Of a stretch of 64,000 nt of DNA, positions 28,124-38,198 are shown in pieces. The stretch comes from Oscillospiraceae bacterium (lineage in GTDB: Bacteria; Bacillota; Clostridia; Oscillospirales; Acutalibacteraceae). Both the position numbers and the translations under genes were made by a program. Location of the stretch: positions 124,001 to 188,000 of the forward strand of contig SVOJ01000003.1 in the NCBI GenBank assembly GCA_015066385.1, given 5' to 3'. Within the stretch, counting starts at the first letter, position 1; each line of letters begins with the position of its first letter. The notes beneath the pieces are model-generated. The model made no database searches and was not told the origin of the DNA. It saw only the letters and a list, made by a program, of their open reading frames with translations.

Positions 28124-29155
28124 TCACAGAAGCGGTAAAATTGTATCAATATTGTCAATTTCACAAGTGGCTTTTGCATTCAATGATAAATCGGCCAGAT
28201 GTCCCGCCTGATATTCATAAAAAGCCTGTGCTCCGACCATTGCGGCATTGTCACCGCACAGATTCAACGTCGGATAAAACAATTGTACACCTTTATTATT
28301 GCACAGTTTTTGCATTTCGCAGCGAAGAATCGAATTGGCTGAAACTCCGCCTGCAAGAACCAATGTGTCAAATCCGAATTCATCAAGTGCCATTTCTGTT
28401 CTTTGTGTCAGGCAATGCACAACAGCATGCAGGTATGAAGCCGACAAATCTTTTATATCAACATTCTCCCCCTTTTGCTGCGCATTATGAAGCAGATTGA
28501 TAACACTTGTTTTTAAACCCGAAAATGAGCAATCATAAGGGGCATTATCCACCTTGGGATTCGGAAAAACAAAAGCTTTTTCATTGCCGTCAGCGGCCGC
28601 TTTGTCCATATGCAATCCGCCGGGATAGGGCAATCCTATTGCACGTGCCGCTTTGTCAAGTGCCTCCCCTGCCGCATCGTCCCGCGTTGCACCGATGATT
28701 TCAAAATCAGTATAGTCTTTCACTTTTACAAAAGACGTATGCCCTCCCGAAACCACCAATGCAAGAAACGGCGGTTTCAACTGCGGGTGACAGACATAAT
28801 TTGCCGCAATATGCGAGCGAAGATGATGAACGGGAATCAGCGGTTTATCAGCAGAAAAAGCAAGCCCTTTTGCAAAGTTGACACCAACAAGCAATGCACC
28901 GATCAAACCTGGACAGGCAGTTACGGCAATTGCATCAATGTCGTTTAAATCTGTTTTTGCTTGCGTGAGGGCGGCTGTAACAACCTGCGAAATTGCTTCG
29001 CAATGCCTGCGTGAAGCAATTTCAGGAACAACACCGCCGTATAATTTATGTTCTTCAACCTGCGAAGCCACAATATCGGAAAGGACTGTTCTGCCGTCTT
29101 CCACAACGGCGGCGGCTGTTTCGTCACAGGATGATTCGATGCTTAAAATTTTCAT
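28124..29155 (-). CDS. tsaD: tRNA threonylcarbamoyladenosine biosynthesis protein TsaD
   Basis: ILSIESSCDETAAAVV, GVVPEIASRRH, VSGGHTSFV. Confidence 0.97.
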   Translation of the reverse strand: MKILSIESSCDETAAAVVEDGRTVLSDIVASQVEEHKLYGGVVPEIASRRHCEAISQVVTAALTQAKTDLNDIDAIAVTACPGLIGALLVGVNFAKGLAFSADKPLIPVHHLRSHIAANYVCHPQLKPPFLALVVSGGHTSFVKVKDYTDFEIIGATRDDAAGEALDKAARAIGLPYPGGLHMDKAAADGNEKAFVFPNPKVDNAPYDCSFSGLKTSVINLLHNAQQKGENVDIKDLSASYLHAVVHCLTQRTEMALDEFGFDTLVLAGGVSANSILRCEMQKLCNNKGVQLFYPTLNLCGDNAAMVGAQAFYEYQAGHLADLSLNAKATCEIDNIDTILPLL

Positions 29156-29610
29156 GTCATTTCCTCGTTTAAATACAGTGTATAAAGATATGCATCTTCC
29201 GTTGGTTTTTTATAAAAATCAGGTCTTTTTCCGTTGCGTATAAAGCCGTTTTGCTCATATAAAGCGATGGCTCTTTCATTTGAAACTCGCACTTCCAGCC
29301 CGATAAACAAAGCACTCATCAACTTTGAAAGTGCAATCAGATGTTGCAACAAGGCTTTTCCGCAACCTTTGCCTTTATATTCATCTGCAACGGCAATCGT
29401 ATACAGATTGATTTCATCACAAATATTGCCAGCTATATAATAGCCGACGGCATTGTTCTGAACACAAATAACATAAAATAGTGAGTTGGTATCAGTCAAC
29501 GCATCAGTCAATGCATTTGCTGACCACGGTTCGGAAAAATTTTCCGCTTCAATCTGTGCACAGGGAAAAACATCCACTTGTGTTGCGGCTCTTATTTCAA
29601 AATCTTTCAT
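29152..29610 (-). CDS. rimI: ribosomal protein alanine N-acetyltransferase
   Basis: GNAT motif EYKGKGCGKALL; adjacent to tsaD. Confidence 0.9.
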   Translation of the reverse strand: MKDFEIRAATQVDVFPCAQIEAENFSEPWSANALTDALTDTNSLFYVICVQNNAVGYYIAGNICDEINLYTIAVADEYKGKGCGKALLQHLIALSKLMSALFIGLEVRVSNERAIALYEQNGFIRNGKRPDFYKKPTEDAYLYTLYLNEEMT

Positions 29611-29612
29611 AA

Positions 29613-32219
29613 TTATCCCTTTGCATCATACCAGGTTTTGCCGATGTGTACATCCACTGACAGCGGAACAGCAAGTTGCATTGCATTTTCCATTTCTTCT
29701 TTCAGAATCAGAGCGGCCGTTTCGGCATATTTCTGTGGTGCTTCAAGTATCAATTCATCGTGCACCTGCATGATAAGTTTTACCTGCGGTAATTCTTTTT
29801 GCAAACGTTCAAAAACGCGGATCATGGCAATCTTAATGATGTCTGCGGCTGTTCCCTGAATCGGCATATTGCGTGCCACACGTTCGCCGAATGCACGCAT
29901 CATACCGTTGGACGAACGCAATTCCGGCAGATAACGCCGTCTGTGCAGCAAAGTTTCGGAATATCCGCACTCTTTGGCAATCTCAATACATTGATCCATG
30001 TATGTTGCCACACCGTGATAGTGTGCAAGATAATTTTTAATATATTGATCTGCTTCCCGACGTGTAACACCGATATCTTTTGCAAGCGAAAAGGCTCCGA
30101 TGCCGTAAACAATACCGAAATTAACAGCCTTTGCACGCGAACGCATAAGCGGTGTTATCATATCAATCGGCATATTGAAGACCTGCGAAGCGGTCACGGT
30201 ATGAATATCAACACCGTCCGTAAAAGCTTTGCACATGTTTTTATCAGCGGCAACCGCCGCCAGCACACGCAATTCAATCTGCGAATAGTCGGCATCAATA
30301 AGAACATTGCCTTCGCTTGCTTTGAAAAATTTGCGCATTTCTCTGCCAAGTTCTGTGCGAACCGGGATGTTTTGCAGATTCGGCTCTGAAGAGGAAAGTC
30401 TGCCTGTTCGCGTTTCTGTCTGATTCAGTGTTGAACGAATACGGCCGTCAGAATCAATTAGTTTCAGCATTCCCTCGCAATAGGTGGATCTTAATTTTGA
30501 AAATGCTCGGAAATCCAGAATTTTTTGCACGACCGGATAGTCTGCGGAAAGATTTTCTAAAATTTCTGCGTTTGTGGAATATCCTGTTTTGGTTTTTTTG
30601 CCATGCGGCAGTTGCATTTTTTCAAAAAGAACTTCACCGAGTTGCTTGGGAGAATTGATGTTGAATGTACAATCTGCTTGCGCATATATTTCCTGTTCGA
30701 GTTTTAAAATATCAGCATGCAAACGATCACCGAATGCGGCAATTCCCGCCGAATCCACACAAAAACCTATTGTTTCCATGGAGGCAAGTACACGGCAAAG
30801 CGGCAATTCAATATCATACAAAAGGTCAATCTGTCCGTTTGCCGTCAGATTTTCTTTGATTTTCTCGCATAAGATAAGGAAGTGTGTTGCATCCTCAATC
30901 AAAGTTTTGCTCTCTTCATCAACATCCTGCAGTTCCGATTGTGTGGGAAAACTCGGAATGTTCATGGTAATGCACTGTGTTTTGATGGTGTAATCGGATG
31001 CATTCGGGTTGATCAGATAACCGCCCAATTGAATATCCATACGGATATTCTGCACATCAACATCATTCGCAATACACCATTTGTGCAGTTGCTTGGCATC
31101 ATATACATATTTTTCGATATCTTTCGCTTCAAGAATCTCCTTGAACGCAGAAAAAAACGAAAGATGTTGTGCAACGCAAACGCAGATGCAATCTTCAAAA
31201 CAAAAAACCGTTGTTGCCACGGAATTATCTTTGAATAAGTTCAGAAAAGCGGCTTGTTTCTCATTTTTGCAACGTTGTAAAACATCCGCAATATCGGCAG
31301 AAATGATTCGGATCGGTTGTTTTTCTTGATCTTCTTCATCATCCTGTTGTGCGGCTTCAAGACCGAGTTTTTTTATAAATTTCACAAGTTCATGCTTTGC
31401 AAGCAGTTTGTACAACAGGGCTTTATCTGCTTCTTTGGACTTGTATGCGGTCGGATCATTTTCAATCGGCACCTGCAAACATATTTCACCGAGTTGTCGA
31501 CTTAAAAATGCACTTTCTTTTCCGGCTTCCAATTTTTTACGGACATTATCAGTCAGTTTCAGAGTGTCAAGCTGCTCGTATAATCGTGCAACACTTGCAT
31601 ATTGTTTGATCAGATCGCCTGCCGTTTTCGGACCGATTCCTGCAACACCCGGAATGTTATCCGAGGTATCACCCTGCAGGGCTTTAATCTCAATCATCTG
31701 CCACGGTTCAACACCGTATTCTTCCATCAGTTTTTGCGGTGTGTAATGTGTCAATACGGTCTGGCCGCCTTTTGTGGCAGTCAACAATACAGTTACATTA
31801 TCCCGCACAAGTTGCAAAGAATCGCGATCCCCCGTTGCAATATAGCAATGGTCACTCTCTTTGCAACCTGCGGATAAGGTGCCGAGAATGTCATCCGCTT
31901 CATACCCTTCCAGTGAGATAACATGATATCCGAATGCACGAAGCAATTCTTTGACAGGTTCAAGCTGCTCGTGTAATTCAGGCGGCATGCCTTTTCTGCC
32001 CGCCTTGTAGGCATCAAACATTTTATGACGGAATGTCGGTGCTTTCAGGTCAAAAGCAACTGCAACACCGTCCGGTTCAACCGATTCCGTCAACGAAAAA
32101 AGCATATTGAAAAAACCGAAAATTGCATTCGTATAATGTCCGTCTTTTGCTGTCAGAAGTTTGATACCGTAAAAAGCACGGTTTATAAGACTGTTCCCGT
32201 CAATAACAAGCAGTTTCAA
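29613..32219 (-). CDS. polA: DNA polymerase I
   Basis: 5' nuclease domain and family A motifs (DADYSQIELRVLA, RSRAKAVNFGIVYG, QVHDEL). Confidence 0.97.
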   Translation of the reverse strand: MKLLVIDGNSLINRAFYGIKLLTAKDGHYTNAIFGFFNMLFSLTESVEPDGVAVAFDLKAPTFRHKMFDAYKAGRKGMPPELHEQLEPVKELLRAFGYHVISLEGYEADDILGTLSAGCKESDHCYIATGDRDSLQLVRDNVTVLLTATKGGQTVLTHYTPQKLMEEYGVEPWQMIEIKALQGDTSDNIPGVAGIGPKTAGDLIKQYASVARLYEQLDTLKLTDNVRKKLEAGKESAFLSRQLGEICLQVPIENDPTAYKSKEADKALLYKLLAKHELVKFIKKLGLEAAQQDDEEDQEKQPIRIISADIADVLQRCKNEKQAAFLNLFKDNSVATTVFCFEDCICVCVAQHLSFFSAFKEILEAKDIEKYVYDAKQLHKWCIANDVDVQNIRMDIQLGGYLINPNASDYTIKTQCITMNIPSFPTQSELQDVDEESKTLIEDATHFLILCEKIKENLTANGQIDLLYDIELPLCRVLASMETIGFCVDSAGIAAFGDRLHADILKLEQEIYAQADCTFNINSPKQLGEVLFEKMQLPHGKKTKTGYSTNAEILENLSADYPVVQKILDFRAFSKLRSTYCEGMLKLIDSDGRIRSTLNQTETRTGRLSSSEPNLQNIPVRTELGREMRKFFKASEGNVLIDADYSQIELRVLAAVAADKNMCKAFTDGVDIHTVTASQVFNMPIDMITPLMRSRAKAVNFGIVYGIGAFSLAKDIGVTRREADQYIKNYLAHYHGVATYMDQCIEIAKECGYSETLLHRRRYLPELRSSNGMMRAFGERVARNMPIQGTAADIIKIAMIRVFERLQKELPQVKLIMQVHDELILEAPQKYAETAALILKEEMENAMQLAVPLSVDVHIGKTWYDAKG

Positions 32220-32346
32220 AAAAATCCCCCAAATCTGTTCCGAATTTACCTATTTTAAGTATAGCACAATTCTTTTCAAGAATCTACTTTATTTTTTTAA
32301 TTTTATGTGGTAATATGTCTGTAATTCTTTGATGATGGTGACTAAT

Positions 32347-33312
32347 ATGAAAATCGGAAATATTGAATTGGATGCTTTTGCAGCCTTGGCACCGATGGCA
32401 GGGGTTGCGGATATTTCGTTCCGTACACTTTGCAGAGGATTCGGAGCGGCTTATACCGTCGGAGAAATGGTCAGTGCAAAAGGGATTCAGATGAAAGATA
32501 AAAAGTCAGATGAACTGTTATTGTTGGATGATGCGGAGCGACCGTCCGGCATTCAGTTGTTCGGAGATGATCCGTTTGTCATGGCACAAGCGGCGGTTCA
32601 TGCATTGCAGTATCATCCCGAATTCATTGACATCAACATGGGTTGTCCCGCTCCGAAAGTTACAAAAGGCGGAGCCGGCTCTTCGTTGATGAAAAACCCT
32701 GCTCTTGCAGGGGAAATTGTAAAGGCAGTCGTGCAGTCTGTACCTGTTCCTGTTTCTGTTAAAATCAGGGCAGGTTGGGATAAAGAACATATCAATGCCG
32801 TACAAATGGCTGAAATTGCAGAAAAGAACGGCGCTTTTGCCGTCACCGTACATGGAAGAACACGCGATCAGATGTACAGCCCGCCTGTGAATCTTGACAT
32901 TATAAGGGATGTAAAAAAAGCGGTTTCCGTTCCGGTGATCGGCAATGGTGATATCACAGATGCAAGATCCGCAGCACAGATGTATGAGGAAACCGGCTGT
33001 GATTTTATTATGGTCGGCCGAGGGGCACTCGGGAGACCCTGGTTGTTTTCACAGATCAACGCATATCTTACCGACAGCACCATTTTACCTGATCCTCCTG
33101 TTACCGAGCGGATGATGATTCTCTTGCGGCATGCGCAGGATATCTGCAATCGTAACGGTGAAAAACACGGTATCTGCGAAGTCAGAAAGCATGCATTATG
33201 GTACACCAAAGGTTTGCACGGTGCGGCGAGATATCGTCGAGAATTGAGCACCTTGCAATCGCTTGAAGAGTTACAACAATACGCATTTCTGATTGCAAAA
33301 GAGAATACTTGA
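32347..33312 (+). CDS. dus: tRNA-dihydrouridine synthase
   Basis: APMAGVADISFR, DINMGCPAPKVTKGGAGSSLM, VHGRTRDQMY. Confidence 0.94.
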   Translation: MKIGNIELDAFAALAPMAGVADISFRTLCRGFGAAYTVGEMVSAKGIQMKDKKSDELLLLDDAERPSGIQLFGDDPFVMAQAAVHALQYHPEFIDINMGCPAPKVTKGGAGSSLMKNPALAGEIVKAVVQSVPVPVSVKIRAGWDKEHINAVQMAEIAEKNGAFAVTVHGRTRDQMYSPPVNLDIIRDVKKAVSVPVIGNGDITDARSAAQMYEETGCDFIMVGRGALGRPWLFSQINAYLTDSTILPDPPVTERMMILLRHAQDICNRNGEKHGICEVRKHALWYTKGLHGAARYRRELSTLQSLEELQQYAFLIAKENT

Positions 33313-33318
33313 AAAAGG

Positions 33319-33382
33319 ACCTGCACGGACATCTTTTTGTCAGCATATAAATGTTGCAAAAGATGAAGTGCAGGTGTTTTTT
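33319..33382 (+). terminator. long terminator-like hairpin plus U6 abutting the sigK start codon
   Basis: ACCTGCAC/GTGCAGGT, CATCTTTT/AAAAGATG, CAGCAT/ATGTTG nested stems then TTTTTTATG. Confidence 0.8.
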
Positions 33383-34072
33383 ATGATTGAAAATATTCTT
33401 TCCTTGCTATTTTCAAAAATTATTTTTCTTGCGTTACACATTGATAATCCCGGAATTTTTCCCCCGGCATTAAAGAAAAACGAAGAAGAAAAACTCTTGC
33501 AACAAATGCAAAATGGGGATCAAAATGCAAGAAAAAAACTGATTGAACACAACTTGCGGCTTGTGGTGCATGTTATAAAGAAATATTATGCTGCAGATTG
33601 TGAGCAGGATGACCTGATTTCAATAGGAACACTCGGTTTAATCAAAGCAGTCAATACATTTCAACCCGACAAAGGTGTGCGTCTTGCAACCTATGCCGCG
33701 CGCTGTATTGAAAATGAAATTCTTATGTATTTCAGAAGTCAGAAAAAGAGTATGCATGATATTTCTTTGGATGAGCCGATTGAAACGGACAGCGAAGGGA
33801 ATCCGCTGACATTGATGGATATTCTGTATACGGATGATACCATTTTTGAGGATATAAACAGAAAAACAGACTGTCGCAAGGTTCGTCAGTTTGTGTCGGA
33901 AATTGAAGATGAGAGAGAAAGAATGATTCTCACCCTGCGATACGGCTTGGATGGTAATGAACCGATGACACAAATAGAAGTCGGAAATCTTCTTGGTATT
34001 TCCCGTTCCTATGTTTCAAGAATTGAAACAAAATGCCTGAAAAAGTTAAAAAGAAGACTCTGCAATGAGTAG
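33383..34072 (+). CDS. sigK: sporulation sigma factor, SigK (pro-sigma-K) type
   Basis: Hydrophobic pro-sequence; NLRLVVHVIKKY, DLISIGTLGLIKAV, YAARCIENEILMYFR, LLGISRSYVSRIE. Confidence 0.9.
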   Translation: MIENILSLLFSKIIFLALHIDNPGIFPPALKKNEEEKLLQQMQNGDQNARKKLIEHNLRLVVHVIKKYYAADCEQDDLISIGTLGLIKAVNTFQPDKGVRLATYAARCIENEILMYFRSQKKSMHDISLDEPIETDSEGNPLTLMDILYTDDTIFEDINRKTDCRKVRQFVSEIEDERERMILTLRYGLDGNEPMTQIEVGNLLGISRSYVSRIETKCLKKLKRRLCNE

Positions 34073-34984
34073 TTATATCATGTGCTTTTTCAGAAAATCC
34101 GTCATCTCATTATTGGTGATAATACTTTCCGGATACCATGGCTCAACTATGTTAAAGACGTGCGGCAACGCATGGTCTTTTCCTTTGTCCCAGAAGTGTA
34201 AAATATAAGGAATGGAAAGTTCATCGAGTTTTTTGCAGAATTTTTTGGTTTCACTGCCGATAAAATCCTGCTTACTGCTTGATAAGTACATAGGCGGCAT
34301 TTTACATTCCGGCAACAATTGCGTTGCATTGCAATAACGGTTGAGTTGCTTGTCATTCAGTTCATCACCGAGTACAAATCGGGCATATGTGCGTGCGAGC
34401 GGAATTCTGATTCCCGCCAACATATTTGGCATGGAGAATGCACCGCAGGTGAACGCGGCGGCACGGATTTTAAAGGACGGAAGCGTCACACCAAAGACTG
34501 CGGGTAGTTTATCACTTCCGAAAATTTCACAACACAGAGCCGCCAGATGACCGCCTGCACTGTCGCCTGTCAAAAATACATTGTTCATATCGGCAGGATA
34601 TGCGCCTGCATGATCTTCTATGTAATGAAATGCATCAAAACATTCGCGGATCTGCGTTTTATAATTTGCCTGCGGTGCAAGCGTATAGTTCAGGCTGAAA
34701 ACGGTAAAACCGCGGGATGCAAGATACATATTGTAGTACTTATTGATCTCCTTGTAACCGTACATCCAGCCACCGCCATGAATATCAATAATGACCGGCA
34801 GTTTTTCGGTTGTGTTTTCAGGGAAATATACATCGAACAAATGACTCTTGATGCCATCTGCAATATATGCAATATCACAAACTGTTTCAATGCCCGTTGG
34901 AGGACTCTGACGGGCTATGCGTTTTGCATCGCCTTTTTCTGTCATCCCCCAGAATGCTGTCAGAATTTTTGCGGAAATACCCAT
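34073..34984 (-). CDS. alpha/beta hydrolase (esterase/lipase family)
   Basis: DIHGGGWMYGYK oxyanion motif and GDSAGGH nucleophile elbow. Confidence 0.88.
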   Translation of the reverse strand: MGISAKILTAFWGMTEKGDAKRIARQSPPTGIETVCDIAYIADGIKSHLFDVYFPENTTEKLPVIIDIHGGGWMYGYKEINKYYNMYLASRGFTVFSLNYTLAPQANYKTQIRECFDAFHYIEDHAGAYPADMNNVFLTGDSAGGHLAALCCEIFGSDKLPAVFGVTLPSFKIRAAAFTCGAFSMPNMLAGIRIPLARTYARFVLGDELNDKQLNRYCNATQLLPECKMPPMYLSSSKQDFIGSETKKFCKKLDELSIPYILHFWDKGKDHALPHVFNIVEPWYPESIITNNEMTDFLKKHMI

Positions 34985-34999
34985 TTTAAAACATCTCCT

Positions 35000-36208
35000 T
35001 TATATCTCGATGAAAATATTTTTTGTTTTATCAACCCCGCCGGGAAGTGGATTCGGTAAACAAAGATTGTAAAAATCGTTGGCACTTTGATTGAAATTGT
35101 ATACCTGTAATGCATAGTCATCCAATTTTGCAGCATCTGCATGGCGCATGATAATTGGTAAGGTTGCTTCGGTCTGCATTTTTTTCAGCATGCTTCTGCC
35201 GGCCTGATTCATGGCAAGAACTCTGAGATACGGCACTTTTTTCATTGGCTGCAGTTTATACATCCCCAGTGTTGCCTGCAATAAAGTTCTTCTGATTCTG
35301 GCATGGGTTATCTGTTTGTTTTTTGCAATATCACAAGCCTGCTCAAACGTAACTGCGTGTTGTACAGCATCATATAGCCGATGTTGTATGCCATTTCCGA
35401 CATACGGCAAGGCTGTCAAATTATCCGGTGACAGCATCTGCAAGCGGGCAATGGCTGCGAGATTGAATTTATTCAAATCCACAGGTGCTGATTTGTTGTT
35501 GATTTCTGTGTTCAGCAGTTGCAAGGAGTGAATTGGCATCGCATTATACAAATTGTATATTTCAAAATCCGAATTATACATTCTGTAAATTTCATTCCGT
35601 AAAAAGGATGCACTTGCAAAAGAATCGGTCGACATTTCAGCATCATGTTCACAGCCGATGCGCAAAATCGGCAATGGCATCACATTCGAATCCGCAATAC
35701 ATTTGCAATACTCCATTGCCAGCATATTATTAGGCTTTGATAAAAATGCACAAACCTGCGTCTCCCCTGCCTTGACCAGTGCACTGCTGACAGCAGCAGG
35801 GTAAGAAAGGCCTTTTTCCAGCAGCTGTCTGATTTTTATTTGTGTTGTGTCCGCCTGCAACTTATTTATCGCATTTTGCAACAATTGTAAATCTGTTGAT
35901 TCGCATCCAAATGAAAGAATATCAACAATACCGGTGGCTTTTATAAGCTGCACGGCACCGTCTGCAAAATCCTGTGCCGCGCTTGCTGACCAGGGCAACG
36001 GCAGTTCGATCACAAGATCAACACCACATTGCACAGCAGCCTGCGCGCGGACAAACCGGTCTAACACGGCAGGTGTTCCCCGCTGCACAAAATTACCGCT
36101 CATAACTGCAATCACATGACTGCATCCTTTTTCACGCGTTTTTTGTATATGATAATTATGCCCGTTGTGAAACGGATTGTACTCTGCAATAACAGCCGCT
36201 ATTTTCAT
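35000..36208 (-). CDS. tmcAL: tRNA(Met) cytidine acetate ligase (TmcAL/YlbM)
   Basis: AVIAEYNPFHNGHNYHI, MSGNFVQRGTPAVLDRF. Confidence 0.93.
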   Translation of the reverse strand: MKIAAVIAEYNPFHNGHNYHIQKTREKGCSHVIAVMSGNFVQRGTPAVLDRFVRAQAAVQCGVDLVIELPLPWSASAAQDFADGAVQLIKATGIVDILSFGCESTDLQLLQNAINKLQADTTQIKIRQLLEKGLSYPAAVSSALVKAGETQVCAFLSKPNNMLAMEYCKCIADSNVMPLPILRIGCEHDAEMSTDSFASASFLRNEIYRMYNSDFEIYNLYNAMPIHSLQLLNTEINNKSAPVDLNKFNLAAIARLQMLSPDNLTALPYVGNGIQHRLYDAVQHAVTFEQACDIAKNKQITHARIRRTLLQATLGMYKLQPMKKVPYLRVLAMNQAGRSMLKKMQTEATLPIIMRHADAAKLDDYALQVYNFNQSANDFYNLCLPNPLPGGVDKTKNIFIEI

Positions 36209-36310
36209 GCCGCCATTCACCTCTTTTTTACAACAATATCATATTTACAAAACAAACTCAAGAATATTTTACGATTGTAATATTTTTATGTAATATTTTC
36301 TGCATTGGGC

Positions 36311-36338
36311 TTGAAAAAAATATTTTTAATGGTATAAT
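36311..36338 (+). promoter_or_regulatory. sigma-A-type promoter of ackA
   Basis: TTGAAA-16 bp-TATAAT. Confidence 0.7.
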
Positions 36339-36378
36339 ATGAAAGGTTAATTTTTAGTAGAAAACGGAGGAAAATATA

Positions 36379-37587
36379 GTGAAAGTTCTTGTTATTAACT
36401 GCGGCAGTTCTTCGCTGAAATATCAATTGATTGATATGGATGGCGAAATCACCATTGCAAAAGGTATTTGTGAAAGAATTTCCATGGGCGGTCATGTGGA
36501 AGCAAAAGTGATCGCAACAGGCGAAAAACTTGAATATGATATGGATCTTCCCAATCATACCGTTGCTTTTCAGGAAGTTAAAAAGTGCCTGACAGAAGGC
36601 ACAACAAAAGTCATTGACGATCTCAGCGAAATCGGCGCAGTCGGTCATCGTATCGTGCAGGGCGGCTCACTGTTCAACAAGAGTGTTCTTGTTGACGACA
36701 GTGTTATCGACGGCATTGAAAGTCTTTGCGATCTTGCTCCCCTTCACAATCCCGCACACATCCAGGGTATTCGCGCCAGTCTTGAAGTTTTCGGTAAAGA
36801 TGTTCCCGAAATTTGTGTATTTGACAATGCATTCCACTCCACCATGCCCCCTGAAGCATATCTGTTCGGAATTCCTTATGAATTCTATGAAAAATATGCA
36901 ATCAGAAAATACGGTTTCCATGGTACTTCCCATCGCTATGTAAGCGCTGAATGTGCACGTATTATGGGCAAAGATATTGAAGATCTCAAGATCATCACCT
37001 GCCATCTCGGCAATGGTTCTTCCATTACTGCAGTCAAGGGCGGTAAGGTAATCGATACCACCATGGGGCTCACCCCTCTGGATGGGCTTATTATGGGCAC
37101 TCGTTCCGGTGCAATTGACCCCTCCGCAGTTACATTCCTGCAGGAAAAAGAAGGTTGGACTCCTGCTCAAACCAGCAATTACCTCAACAAGCTGTCCGGC
37201 ATGAAAGCAGTTTCCGGCGTTTCCCATGATGACCGTGACATCCTTGCAGCTGCCGCCGAAGGCAACGAAAGAGCACAGATTGCACTGAATATGCTCTGGT
37301 ATCAAATCAGAAAGTACATTGGTGCTTATATCGCAGCAATGCAGGGTGTTGATGCCATCGTTTTCACAGGCGGCATCGGCGAAAACTCCCAGCCGCTTCG
37401 TAAGAATGTTGTTGAAAGTCTGTCTTATCTCGGCATCGGTTTCAATGAAGAAGTCAACAAAACAGCAATCAGAGGTAACGGCGGTGAACTTTCCACAGCA
37501 GATTCCAAGGTTCGCGTGTTTGTTATTCCGACCAACGAAGAACTTATGATCGCACGCGACGCTAAAGAAATTGCTTCTGCACTTTAA
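36379..37587 (+). CDS. ackA: acetate kinase
   Basis: VLVINCGSSSLKYQL, GTSHRYVS, TGGIGENS; GTG start. Confidence 0.98.
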   Translation: MKVLVINCGSSSLKYQLIDMDGEITIAKGICERISMGGHVEAKVIATGEKLEYDMDLPNHTVAFQEVKKCLTEGTTKVIDDLSEIGAVGHRIVQGGSLFNKSVLVDDSVIDGIESLCDLAPLHNPAHIQGIRASLEVFGKDVPEICVFDNAFHSTMPPEAYLFGIPYEFYEKYAIRKYGFHGTSHRYVSAECARIMGKDIEDLKIITCHLGNGSSITAVKGGKVIDTTMGLTPLDGLIMGTRSGAIDPSAVTFLQEKEGWTPAQTSNYLNKLSGMKAVSGVSHDDRDILAAAAEGNERAQIALNMLWYQIRKYIGAYIAAMQGVDAIVFTGGIGENSQPLRKNVVESLSYLGIGFNEEVNKTAIRGNGGELSTADSKVRVFVIPTNEELMIARDAKEIASAL

Positions 37588-37601
37588 TCATATTAAAAAA
37601 C

Positions 37602-37630
37602 AAAGCGGAATCCCATGCGGATTCCGCTTT
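37602..37630. terminator. bidirectional terminator after ackA
   Basis: AAAGCGGAATCC / GGATTCCGCTTT perfect inverted repeat. Confidence 0.85.
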
Positions 37631-37645
37631 ATCTTTTGTAATGTC

Positions 37646-37915
37646 TTACAATGTTGATTGTATTCCGGTGTATTTTGTCTTTGCCTGCTGCACTGCAGTC
37701 TGCTCGGCATTTGCCGGTGCATACCATCCGCGTTTTTTCATTTCATTAAAAACATCAGCCTGCATATTGTGTTCTTCTCGCAAAATGGTGAGCATATCCG
37801 TTCGCAAGGCATCATTGGTGCATTCATTGGAAAATGTGTTATAAATGCTTGCAATCATTTTCTGTCCTGAAAGCACATCGCTCATCATTTCTTTGTCACC
37901 CAAATTACCGTACAT
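37646..37915 (-). CDS. CotF-like spore coat protein
   Basis: 89 aa helical; YGNLGDKEMMSDVLSGQKMIASIYNTFSNECTNDALR. Confidence 0.7.
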   Translation of the reverse strand: MYGNLGDKEMMSDVLSGQKMIASIYNTFSNECTNDALRTDMLTILREEHNMQADVFNEMKKRGWYAPANAEQTAVQQAKTKYTGIQSTL

Positions 37916-37927
37916 AATACTCCTCCG

Positions 37928-38107
37928 TTACTGTAAGTGATTCAAAAGTGTATCAAAATGTTTTTTGTGTTGCGCAACAATCTGATCGCAACATGTTTTC
38001 AATTGCGGATCACTGAGTTGAGATGAGTAGGTTTTCATTTTCTTGATAATCAACTCTTCCGCACCAAGTTGATCTTCAATCGCTTTGAGTTCTTCTGCTG
38101 TCAGCAT
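37928..38107 (-). CDS. small helical protein, coat-associated by context
   Basis: 59 aa from ATG 38107 after AAAGGAGAG; co-oriented with the CotF-like gene. Confidence 0.6.
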   Translation of the reverse strand: MLTAEELKAIEDQLGAEELIIKKMKTYSSQLSDPQLKTCCDQIVAQHKKHFDTLLNHLQ

Positions 38108-38170
38108 GACGCATCTCTCCTTTTTTTTGAAATCAACATCAGTATGGCACGAAAAGATTTCAAGTATACA

Positions 38171-38198
38171 AAAAAACAGCCGATAGAGGCTGTTTTTT
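38171..38198 (-). terminator. terminator of exonuclease gene
   Basis: AAAAAACAGCC / GGCTGTTTTTT. Confidence 0.8.

Noticed and set aside
33293-33382. N-terminal extension of the sigK ORF
   Set aside because: Would translate the hairpin; the SigK pro-sequence starts naturally at ATG 33383
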